From the NCBI GenBank assembly GCA_903927615.1, contig CAIYNU010000046.1, forward strand, positions 1 through 60,580: 60,580 nt of DNA, given 5' to 3'. This document shows, piece by piece, positions 52,733 to 59,441 of the stretch; the stretch's first letter is position 1; each line of letters opens with the position of its first letter. The stretch comes from an uncultured Rhodospirillales bacterium. GTDB lineage: Bacteria; Pseudomonadota; Alphaproteobacteria; Azospirillales; Azospirillaceae. The translations under genes and the position numbers were made by a program. The notes under the pieces were generated by a model. That model saw only the letters and a list, made by a program, of their open reading frames with translations. It was not told the DNA's origin and did not search any database.

Positions 52733-53248
52733 CTAGTCCTCCCGTCGGGACACGCCGTTTCGCTCCGGGCCACAGCCCTCTTCGTCGTTGCCACCCCGGT
52801 AATCCTGCAACCGTGTGGCCCGCAGGCCGCGCAACCCGTGGCTATCGATCAGACGCTGCCAGGACAGGAACTCCTCCACCGACAGGGTATACCGCCGGCA
52901 GGCTTCTTCCAAACTGATCAGGCCGCACCGCACGCCCGCGACCACTTCGGCCTTGCGCCGCATGACCCAACGCTTGGTATCCGGCGGCGGCAAATCCCGT
53001 TCGGTCATGGGCCGACCGCCGGTCTCCCCCTCTCCCGATCCTGCGAGACCGCCGCTTCCGAGTCCGCTCCTCCCCAGAGCGCCCCCGCCCGATCCGGCGG
53101 CGACGGCCTGTAGGGTGACCACGGTATCGGAGCCACCCGGCCCGGGTCCGATCCAGGCGGCGCTGCCGAATCCCGCGGCGCCCGGTATTCCGCTGTTCGC
53201 TTTCGTGGCGGCGTTGCCAATCGAAAGGCCGATGTTCCGTGAGGACAT
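52733..53248 (-). CDS. sciP: SciP (DUF1153) CtrA-antagonist regulator with unusual N-terminal extension
   Basis: The last about 90 residues are a full SciP domain: DLPPPDTKRWVMRRKAEVVA, ISLEEACRRYTLSVEEFLSW and QRLIDSHGLRGLRATRLQDY. SciP is a small helix-turn-helix protein that blocks CtrA-dependent transcription in alphaproteobacteria. Normal SciP is about 90 residues; here the frame extends to ATG 53248 (171 residues), which has a GGAG site nine bases upstream. The extension includes IGPGPGGSDTVVTL, which resembles the start of other SciP proteins, followed by a Gly/Ser-rich insertion of about 35 residues. A short form from ATG 53008 cannot be excluded. It is located beside flgD and fliK. 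Confidence 0.85.
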   Translation of the reverse strand: MSSRNIGLSIGNAATKANSGIPGAAGFGSAAWIGPGPGGSDTVVTLQAVAAGSGGGALGRSGLGSGGLAGSGEGETGGRPMTERDLPPPDTKRWVMRRKAEVVAGVRCGLISLEEACRRYTLSVEEFLSWQRLIDSHGLRGLRATRLQDYRGGNDEEGCGPERNGVSRRED

Positions 53249-53309
53249 GCGGGAAAGCTCCACCCAACCAGTGTACTCTGCGCGACAAAGACAGCTTAGC
53301 CAGCGCGAC

Positions 53310-53325
53310 TTAATAAAAGGCTAAA
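53310..53325. promoter_or_regulatory. Candidate CtrA half-site pair upstream of sciP
   Basis: TTAA-N7-CTAA matches the CtrA pattern TTAA-N7-TTAA with one mismatch. It lies about 60 bases upstream of the long sciP start, in the 196-bp gap before the flgD end. In Caulobacter sciP is activated by CtrA. This is one short match in a lower-GC stretch, so it may be chance. Confidence 0.4.
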
Positions 53326-53444
53326 CGATCCTCGCGACCACGCATGGCCGCCGCCCTGCCGCGCCGTCGCGGCACGGCTTCGTACCGACGGGCGCCAACC
53401 CGAAAGCCGGCCGATAGACGCTGTCGCCCCCCACCGAAACACGG

Positions 53445-54173
53445 CTACGAGGTCAACGCCAGTACCGCCGAGGTCTTGACCTTGATGCCGCTGCCCAGGT
53501 CAAGCATGGTATCGCTCCCGCTGGTCTCGACGCCGGTGACCGTACCGCTGGTGTAGGTGGTCGGCGTGATGGCGTTGCCTTTGGTATCCGCAGCGGTTGC
53601 CGACAGGGTGTACGTGCCGTCGGCAACGGTGCCGCCCGTGTTGTCGGTGCCGTTCCACGTCACCTGATGGCTGCCGGAAGTGCCGTCTCCCGTCAGGGTC
53701 GTTACGACATTGCCGGAACTGTCCAGGACTTCGATCGCCACCGACGTCCCGGTTGACGGCATCGAGTAGGCAATGGTTGCGGTGCCACTGCTCAAGGCAA
53801 CCTGATTACCGGAAGCCTCGACGGTATGACCGATATAGCCCACCGACGAGGTCAGGCTATTGCCGGCCGAGGCGGCGACCAGCTTGTCCAGTCGGCTGTT
53901 GGTCCCTGCCTGCTCTTCGACCTGGGAGAACAGCGCCAGCTGATTGGTCATCTGGCTGGTGTCCATCGGATTGGTCGGGTCTTGATTCTTAAGCTGGGTG
54001 GTGAACAGCGTCAGAAACTCGTTAAAGTTGTAGTTCAGCTGTGACAGCGACGATGACGTGGTTGAACTGGTGCTGCTACTGCTGGTGCTGGTGCTGGTTT
54101 TCGCCGACGAGATCAGCGGATTGGACGACAAATTGTTGGTTGGTACCGATGAATTGGTGGCGCTGGTGCTCAT
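53445..54173 (-). CDS. flgD: Flagellar hook assembly protein FlgD
   Basis: The product is 242 residues. A Ser/Thr-rich N-terminal segment leads to FNEFLTLFTTQLKNQDPTNP and MDTSQMTNQLALFSQVEEQA, the FlgD signature. The C-terminal half is a Tudor/FnIII-like region with VAIEVLDSSGNVVTTLTGDG and DNTGGTVADGTYTLSATAAD. FlgD caps the growing hook. ATG at 54173 follows a GGAG site; a GTG at 54185 is in frame. It is probably co-transcribed with fliK 41 bases upstream. Confidence 0.95.
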   Translation of the reverse strand: MSTSATNSSVPTNNLSSNPLISSAKTSTSTSSSSTSSTTSSSLSQLNYNFNEFLTLFTTQLKNQDPTNPMDTSQMTNQLALFSQVEEQAGTNSRLDKLVAASAGNSLTSSVGYIGHTVEASGNQVALSSGTATIAYSMPSTGTSVAIEVLDSSGNVVTTLTGDGTSGSHQVTWNGTDNTGGTVADGTYTLSATAADTKGNAITPTTYTSGTVTGVETSGSDTMLDLGSGIKVKTSAVLALTS

Positions 54174-54213
54174 GGCGATCTCCACTGGTCAGTAACGAGG
54201 ACAATGGCCCCGG

Positions 54214-56082
54214 TCAGATGCGGACATCCACACGACCGGGGGCAGTCTGATACCGACGAAGGACCATCATTGCGGTGGCCGTGGTGTCGTCTCCGGTCGT
54301 CCCTACGCCCCCCAGGCCCCGACGCTGACCCCCACCAGTGCCGTTGCCGCCGGCGTTCCCCTGGTATTGCTGCTGGTACTGCTGCTGTTGCTGCTGCTGG
54401 CTGTAACCCTGACCACCGTCACCGCGCAATCCAAAATTCAGACTGTCGCTGTTGGTCTGAAGGCCGGCATCCTGAAGCGCCCGCTCCAGCGTGTGGGAAT
54501 CCCGCTGAAGCAACTCCAAGGTCTGGGGCCGTTCGGCGGTAATGGTCGCATTGACCATGCCGTCTTTGCCGATGTCCAGCTTGATGTCGATCCGCCCCAA
54601 TTCCTCGGGCCTCAGTTGCATGGAGATGCTACCGTCCCCGTCTTTGACGCTCCGCTGGATTTGTACCGTCACCTGTTCGGTCGCGCCGGCGGGCTGGCCC
54701 GACCGACCGCCGCGCACCGCGGTCAACTGGCTGGCGAAGTCCTGACCGTCGGCCGCTTGTGGCCCATTGATCCCGGCCAACGCCGGGGTATTACCGTCCT
54801 GACCGGCAACACCGCTCCTGGCACGGTTCGAGCCGCCGTCACCGGACAAGCCCGGATCATCGTCACCCTGACCGCCGGTGGAGCTGGTGGACAAAGCCGC
54901 TTGGGCCGCGCCAACCGGTTGCGCCAGTTCGGCCGCGGCCCGCGCCGCCGCCAGAGCCGCTGCCGTCTGCCCGGCTGCAACGGCAGAAGGAAGTCCGTTC
55001 AGCGACGCCGCCAGATTTTTCGCCGCAGTCCCGGCACCGTCCGGATCGCCACCGAACGGGAGCCCGGCCCCAAGCCCGCCGGCGTCGGCGCCGGGATCCG
55101 CGGCGGCGCTCACATCGGGGCCGCCGGCAGCAGCCAAGACGACACCGCCCGCAAGCCCCGCCTGCGAACCGGCGGCCGTCGTCCCCTGCCCTTTTCCCGC
55201 CTTGGACTGGACCGTGGCTGGCCCGATGCCCGCCTTACCGCCATCGGTGGTGGCGGCGCCCAAACTGCCGTCACGTCCCTTGGCCGACGAACCGGCGGTG
55301 GCGCCGCCCGGAAGTCCGGGTCCGGTCTTAATGCTCCCGCCGGTTCCCACCAGGGGGTTGGCCTGGACCATCACGGCCATCAGCCCCGGCGACACCGCCT
55401 GGGCATTCGGATCGCCCTGGGCTGCCTTCGGGTCCGGGCCGGCGCCGGCATCCTTGCCGGTCACGTCACGCTTGGCGCCACCTTTCCCCTTCCCATCGGC
55501 CTCTGTCGCCTGGCCCGTGGTTGGGTCGACACTTCCGGACGGGTCGGTGCTGCCGGTCTGGTCGCTCTTGCTCGTCGTCCCGGCCCGGGCCGCCGTCGTG
55601 GCACGGGTCTGGCGCCTCCCGGGTCCGCCGGACTGACCATTGACCGCCGACGTATTCGCGGGACTCTTGGTATCGTCCTGGGTCTGGCGCTGATCGGTAT
55701 TGGCCGCAGGGGTGTCCGTTTGATCGGCGTCGCCAGCATCCGACGAAGAGGATGACGGCGAAGACGAAGAAGACGCCGAAGATGCCGAAGACGACGAAGC
55801 CGAAGAGCCTGAGGACGAAGAGGACGGGGGCGGCGATGAAGACGACGACTGGGACGTGGTCTCGGGCGGGCTTGACGGCGGCGGCGCCAGGGTTGGCGCT
55901 GGCGCTGGAAGCGGCAAAGCCGCCAGGCGCACCGACGAGTCCATTTGCTGGGCCGCACCCGCGGCCAGTTGGCTGAGAAAGTTCGTAAAGTAATCAACCT
56001 GCCCTGACGACCCGACGCTCGCGGCCGGGCCGGCGGCAAGGGTATCAAAGGAGGCGCGGGACGTGATTGCGGAGGTTACCAT
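54214..56082 (-). CDS. fliK: Flagellar hook-length control protein FliK
   Basis: The product is about 622 residues. The first 450 are low-complexity, rich in Ser, Ala, Gly, Pro and Asp, which is usual for FliK rulers. The conserved C-terminal domain reads VQIQRSVKDGDGSISMQLRP then EELGRIDIKLDIGKDGMVNA and ITAERPQTLELLQRDSHTLE. After it lies a Gln-rich run and a Gly-rich tail. FliK measures the hook and switches export specificity from hook to filament. ATG at 56082 follows AAGGGTG; GTG 56109 is possible. A sigma-54-type promoter lies about 40 bases upstream. flgD follows on the same strand. Confidence 0.92.
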   Translation of the reverse strand: MVTSAITSRASFDTLAAGPAASVGSSGQVDYFTNFLSQLAAGAAQQMDSSVRLAALPLPAPAPTLAPPPSSPPETTSQSSSSSPPPSSSSSGSSASSSSASSASSSSSPSSSSSDAGDADQTDTPAANTDQRQTQDDTKSPANTSAVNGQSGGPGRRQTRATTAARAGTTSKSDQTGSTDPSGSVDPTTGQATEADGKGKGGAKRDVTGKDAGAGPDPKAAQGDPNAQAVSPGLMAVMVQANPLVGTGGSIKTGPGLPGGATAGSSAKGRDGSLGAATTDGGKAGIGPATVQSKAGKGQGTTAAGSQAGLAGGVVLAAAGGPDVSAAADPGADAGGLGAGLPFGGDPDGAGTAAKNLAASLNGLPSAVAAGQTAAALAAARAAAELAQPVGAAQAALSTSSTGGQGDDDPGLSGDGGSNRARSGVAGQDGNTPALAGINGPQAADGQDFASQLTAVRGGRSGQPAGATEQVTVQIQRSVKDGDGSISMQLRPEELGRIDIKLDIGKDGMVNATITAERPQTLELLQRDSHTLERALQDAGLQTNSDSLNFGLRGDGGQGYSQQQQQQQYQQQYQGNAGGNGTGGGQRRGLGGVGTTGDDTTATAMMVLRRYQTAPGRVDVRI

Positions 56083-56119
56083 GACAACAGCACCCTTGTT
56101 CGGGGACACCGTGGTGTAA

Positions 56120-56134
56120 GCAAACCCCAGGCCA
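56120..56134 (-). promoter_or_regulatory. Sigma-54-type -24/-12 promoter of fliK-flgD
   Basis: On the minus strand TGGCCTGGGGTTTGC has GG and GC at the required 10-base spacing, with TGGC and TTGC boxes matching the TGGCAC-N5-TTGC consensus well. The predicted start of transcription is about 25 bases before the fliK ATG. Confidence 0.65.
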
Positions 56135-56242
56135 ACCCCAATCCAAAGCCACCCTTATGATTTCATGTGACCTTTTCCGCCGACTGGTCAGCCCCGGCCC
56201 CTCATCGGTGCCGACCGGCAGTTCCCGCCCGGTGGTCTCCGG

Positions 56243-56278
56243 CAATTCCTGCCGGGACATGCCCCCGAACATCCGGCA
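56243..56278 (-). other. Twelve-codon stretch resembling part of the adjacent DUF2384-like gene
   Basis: On the minus strand CRMFGGMSRQEL is encoded just downstream of the DUF2384-like gene, whose own residues read CRFLGGMSRDDL. Eight of 12 positions are identical. It may be a remnant of a duplication, or chance. Confidence 0.35.
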
Positions 56279-56303
56279 ACCGCGATAAAAACCGGAATGA
56301 ACT

Positions 56304-56807
56304 CTAATCTTGCTCGAAGTCATGAACAAGCCGGGCCGCAGCCACAACCGTGTCGACCTTTCCTTCTGCGAGCAGGTCGATCGGTCGGCGGCCCGCCAGA
56401 TGGCGGTCTGAATTGACCAGATAGTGAAATTGAACCCAAGGATCTTCGTCCGGCAAGGCCGCCAGGACCCGAGCCAAGCCCGGCAAAACGCCGGTATCGG
56501 TAAACTGAATCCGGGGAAAACCTTCAACCTGGCCCAACGATTCCAGTTCCACCGGCGGCAATGCCAGCAATTCCCGGCGCTCGACCCGCGCCTCCAGATC
56601 GTCGCGGCTCATGCCGCCCAGGAACCGGCAAACCGCTTCGGCCCCGATCAAGTCGCCATTGGCGATCAGATCTTGGCGCATCCAAGCCAACCCCTGCTGG
56701 CGCAGCCGCTCCAGCGCCCGGCCGAACGCCCCGTCAGGCTGGGATGCCTCCGACCCGGTGGCTGCTGGCCAGAGTCCGACCCCGGACCTCAACAAAGTTT
56801 GCCCCAT
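56304..56807 (-). CDS. DUF2384 (Xre/MbcA/ParS toxin-binding)-like protein in the flagellar block
   Basis: The product is about 167 residues. Residues 30-100 are helical with MRQDLIANGDLIGAEAVCRF and LGGMSRDDLEARVERRELLA. The C-terminal part (PWVQFHYLVNSDRHLAGRRP then IDLLAEGKVDTVVAAARLVH) closely follows the DUF2384 pattern, with the G-x-x-P-I-x-L-L core. Such domains occur in antitoxins of RES-domain toxins, but no toxin frame is adjacent. It lies between flgN and fliK on the same strand, so a role in flagellar regulation is as likely. Start uncertain: ATG 56807 with GAGG, ATG 56810, or TTG 56870. Confidence 0.72.
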   Translation of the reverse strand: MGQTLLRSGVGLWPAATGSEASQPDGAFGRALERLRQQGLAWMRQDLIANGDLIGAEAVCRFLGGMSRDDLEARVERRELLALPPVELESLGQVEGFPRIQFTDTGVLPGLARVLAALPDEDPWVQFHYLVNSDRHLAGRRPIDLLAEGKVDTVVAAARLVHDFEQD

Positions 56808-57024
56808 CATCGCCTCTTCGGCCAAGATCTGGGGCTGAAACCTGGGGCCAGGATCCGGCGCTTGGTCCAAATCCCGAACAGCCCCGGACGCCCCGCTCCG
56901 GTAGGCCTTCGTGGCGAGATTAGGGCGATTCGGCCAGGGTCTTCAATCGGAATATCGGAGCATGGTGGCCTTGGGCCCACACGCCTCCGGGCGAGCGGCG
57001 CGTCAGCGCCCTTGGTTGGCGGGA

Positions 57025-57564
57025 TCACAAAGTGGCGTTGAAGGTCATCGAGCCTTGGGAAGCCGGGGCCCGGGTCGGCTTGGCAACCCCTTTGCGCAAT
57101 TGACCATAGGCCGCAACGGCCCGACGCTCGTGGTTGACGGTCTTGACCACCACATCCACCACGCACTTTTGTGCACGCCCCTGAATGTCAAGAAGCTCGG
57201 CGCTGGCCATGGTGATCTCCCCAAGCCGGCGGCTCGACTCCACCAGGGCCAACTGCAACTCCGGGGGCAATCCCCCAAGACCCGCGCGATCAAGCCGCAA
57301 CAGCCGGCCGACCTCGTCAAGACGGGCCGCCAGCGCCCGCTTGTCGGCCTGGATCGCCGCCACCCGGTCAAGAGCACCGTTCCGCACCGATTCCAACTCC
57401 AGCGCCATCACGTCGGACAGGCGATGCATGACCGAGATCAGGGTCTGCGCCCGTTCCGCCGGGGTTTCCGACGACGTCGGCTGCGCCGTCCCGGACGCGG
57501 TCCTTGACGCCACCGGAACCGGTCCACGGGCAGAGGACGGGGCTTTTGGAGAACGTGGGGTCAT
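57025..57564 (-). CDS. flgN: FlgN-family flagellar chaperone
   Basis: The product is 179 residues. A disordered N-terminus (about 1-38) precedes a long helical hairpin: LISVMHRLSDVMALELESVR, VAAIQADKRALAARLDEVGR, and a C-terminal helix ending in QGSMTFNATL, which resembles the SxTxNxxL end of FlgN-like proteins. FlgN binds the hook-filament junction proteins FlgK and FlgL before export. It starts five bases after the flgJ stop, with AAGGAG inside the end of flgJ, so it is translationally linked to flgJ. Position after flgI-flgJ is typical. Confidence 0.75.
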   Translation of the reverse strand: MTPRSPKAPSSARGPVPVASRTASGTAQPTSSETPAERAQTLISVMHRLSDVMALELESVRNGALDRVAAIQADKRALAARLDEVGRLLRLDRAGLGGLPPELQLALVESSRRLGEITMASAELLDIQGRAQKCVVDVVVKTVNHERRAVAAYGQLRKGVAKPTRAPASQGSMTFNATL

Positions 57565-57569
57565 CGCGT

Positions 57570-58055
57570 TCAGGCTCCTTTCACCGCAGGCGACGCCACC
57601 GGGCCCGGGATCGGCTTCAAGCCCTGGGCGCGCAGCAATTCGCGCTCCACCTGGGCCGAAATGCCGGTGGCGCCGGATTTGCGCATCAGCTTGCCGTATT
57701 CGGTGGTCAGCATCTGGCGGAACATCTCTTCGCCGTGACCACCGCCGAAATCAGGATCAACCTCAACGGTGTCCGAGATGAACTGCAACATCTGGCCGAG
57801 CGTGGTGGATTCGAAATCCTGAGCCGATTTGTGAATCGCCTGTCGGGTTTCGGCCTCGGACTTGGGGTTCAGCGACCCCACCAACCGCGGTCCCTGGGGC
57901 AGTCCGCCGGCCGAACCGGGCGCCGGGGACACGGCAGGGGCCTGTTGCTGGTCAAGGGCGGCGGCGAAGCCGCCCGCGGAGCTACCCGAACGCGGCCCCC
58001 CCTGGGACAACGCGGGCGAGAGAACCGGAGCGGCCGTCAGGGCGGTGGGAGTCAT
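57570..58055 (-). CDS. flgJ: FlgJ rod-binding protein, short form without muramidase domain
   Basis: The product is 161 residues. KSEAETRQAIHKSAQDFEST followed by TLGQMLQFISDTVEVDPDFG and GGHGEEMFRQMLTTEYGKLM is the rod-binding domain. The C-terminal peptidoglycan hydrolase domain found in enteric FlgJ (about 310 residues) is absent, as is usual in alphaproteobacteria, which rely on a separate lytic enzyme. ATG at 58055 follows AAGGACG. Placed 36 bases after flgI and five before flgN in the same operon. Confidence 0.9.
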   Translation of the reverse strand: MTPTALTAAPVLSPALSQGGPRSGSSAGGFAAALDQQQAPAVSPAPGSAGGLPQGPRLVGSLNPKSEAETRQAIHKSAQDFESTTLGQMLQFISDTVEVDPDFGGGHGEEMFRQMLTTEYGKLMRKSGATGISAQVERELLRAQGLKPIPGPVASPAVKGA

Positions 58056-58091
58056 GGCGAACGTCCTTGGCAATCGGAGGTCGTGTTCGGA

Positions 58092-59249
58092 TCACATCAC
58101 GTCGATTTCAGCCTGGAGTGCCCCGGAAGCCTTGATCGACTGAAGGATGCTGACCATATCACGCGGGCCGATCCCCAGCGCGTTGAGGTTCTGAACCAGT
58201 TCCTGCAAGCTGATGCCCGCCGGCAGAACCGCCATCCGTCGGTCATTTTGCTGATCGACCTGAATATCGGTCCGCGGCACGACGGCGGTCTGGCCCTGGC
58301 TGAAGGCATTGGGCTGCGAGACCTGGGGCGTTTCGGTGATGCGGACGGTCAGATTGCCTTGCGCCACCGCAACGGTGCTGATCCGGACGTTTTCGCCCAT
58401 CACAATCACCCCGGTCTTTTCATCGATGACCACCCGGGCGTGCTGATCCGGCTCGACCCGGATTTGCTCGATATCGGTCATCAGACTGACGATGTCGCCA
58501 CGCCGGTTATCGGGAACGGTCAGCACGATGGTCGAGGGGTCCGAGGCCCGCGCCGCCGGCACACCAAGCCGGCTGTCGATGGCCTGGGCGATCCGGCGGG
58601 CCGTGGTGAAGTCGGGATTGCGCAGCGACAACCGGATCACCGGCAATTCGGCCAGCGCGAACTCGATCTCACGTTCGACAATGCCGCCCGAAGCGATACG
58701 GCCAGAGGTCGGCACACCCTGGGTAATGCTGGCCCCGGCCCCCGAAGCCGTAAAGCCGCTGACCGAGACCGGCCCCTGCGCCACCGCATAGACCTCCCCG
58801 TCGGCGCCGACCAGGGGCGTCACCAGCAAAGTCCCCCCCTGAAGACTGGTGGCGTCGCCCATAGCCCCCACCGACACGTCGATCCGGGTCCCTTGGGCCG
58901 CGAAGGCCGGCAGGGTCGCTGTAACCATCACCGCCGCGATGTTCTTGGTGTCGAGAGAAGCGCCCCGGGTGTTGACACCCATGCGCTCCAACATACCGGT
59001 CAGGCTCTGGCCGGTGAACGGCGCGTTGCGGATACTGTCGCCGGTGCCCCTGACGCCGATCACCAGACCGTATCCCACCAGCATATTGTCCCGAACGCCC
59101 TCGATATCGATGACATCCTTCAGGCGCACGGTGGCGGCGGCGTCTCCCGGCGTTACCACCAGTGCCAGCACCCCCACCCCCAGGGCCGCAGCCAGCACCA
59201 CGGCGCGACGGGCGAAGCCGAAGGGAAAGGAAAGAGGAAACAGGGTCAT
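58092..59249 (-). CDS. flgI: Flagellar P-ring protein FlgI
   Basis: The product is 385 residues. A signal peptide (about 1-38, FARRAVVLAAALGVGVLALV) is followed by VRLKDVIDIEGVRDNMLVGY and GLVIGVRGTGDSIRNAPFTG, then GVNTRGASLDTKNIAAVMVT and the C-terminal LQELVQNLNALGIGPRDMVS. It forms the P ring in the peptidoglycan layer around the flagellar rod. ATG at 59249 follows GGAGG. First gene of flgI-flgJ-flgN, with a sigma-54-type promoter about 35 bases upstream. Confidence 0.97.
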   Translation of the reverse strand: MTLFPLSFPFGFARRAVVLAAALGVGVLALVVTPGDAAATVRLKDVIDIEGVRDNMLVGYGLVIGVRGTGDSIRNAPFTGQSLTGMLERMGVNTRGASLDTKNIAAVMVTATLPAFAAQGTRIDVSVGAMGDATSLQGGTLLVTPLVGADGEVYAVAQGPVSVSGFTASGAGASITQGVPTSGRIASGGIVEREIEFALAELPVIRLSLRNPDFTTARRIAQAIDSRLGVPAARASDPSTIVLTVPDNRRGDIVSLMTDIEQIRVEPDQHARVVIDEKTGVIVMGENVRISTVAVAQGNLTVRITETPQVSQPNAFSQGQTAVVPRTDIQVDQQNDRRMAVLPAGISLQELVQNLNALGIGPRDMVSILQSIKASGALQAEIDVM

Positions 59250-59282
59250 GACGGCAGGCCTCCAGTGAGTCCCCATTCTCCC

Positions 59283-59298
59283 TGCAAGACCTGCGCCA
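59283..59298 (-). promoter_or_regulatory. Sigma-54-type -24/-12 promoter of flgI-flgJ-flgN
   Basis: On the minus strand TGGCGCAGGTCTTGCA has GG and GC with the exact 10-base spacing and near-consensus TGGCRC/TTGCA boxes. The predicted transcription start is about 20 bases upstream of the flgI ATG, leaving room for its GGAGG site. Confidence 0.75.
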
Positions 59299-59441
59299 GC
59301 CACCCAAGCCCGCCCCCCGCCGGTCCGACGGCAATCTCTACCCCTAAACCCGGCAGTTCTTGCCTTCCCCGGCTCCGACCTTGGCCGCGATGCCGGCCCA
59401 CATCCGGCCGGCATCCCCAACCATCAACGCCACTGTCGGCA

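Noticed and set aside
54367-55755. 462-codon plus-strand frame opposite fliK
   Set aside because: Composed of simple repeats mirroring the low-complexity fliK sequence; no start signal or family match.
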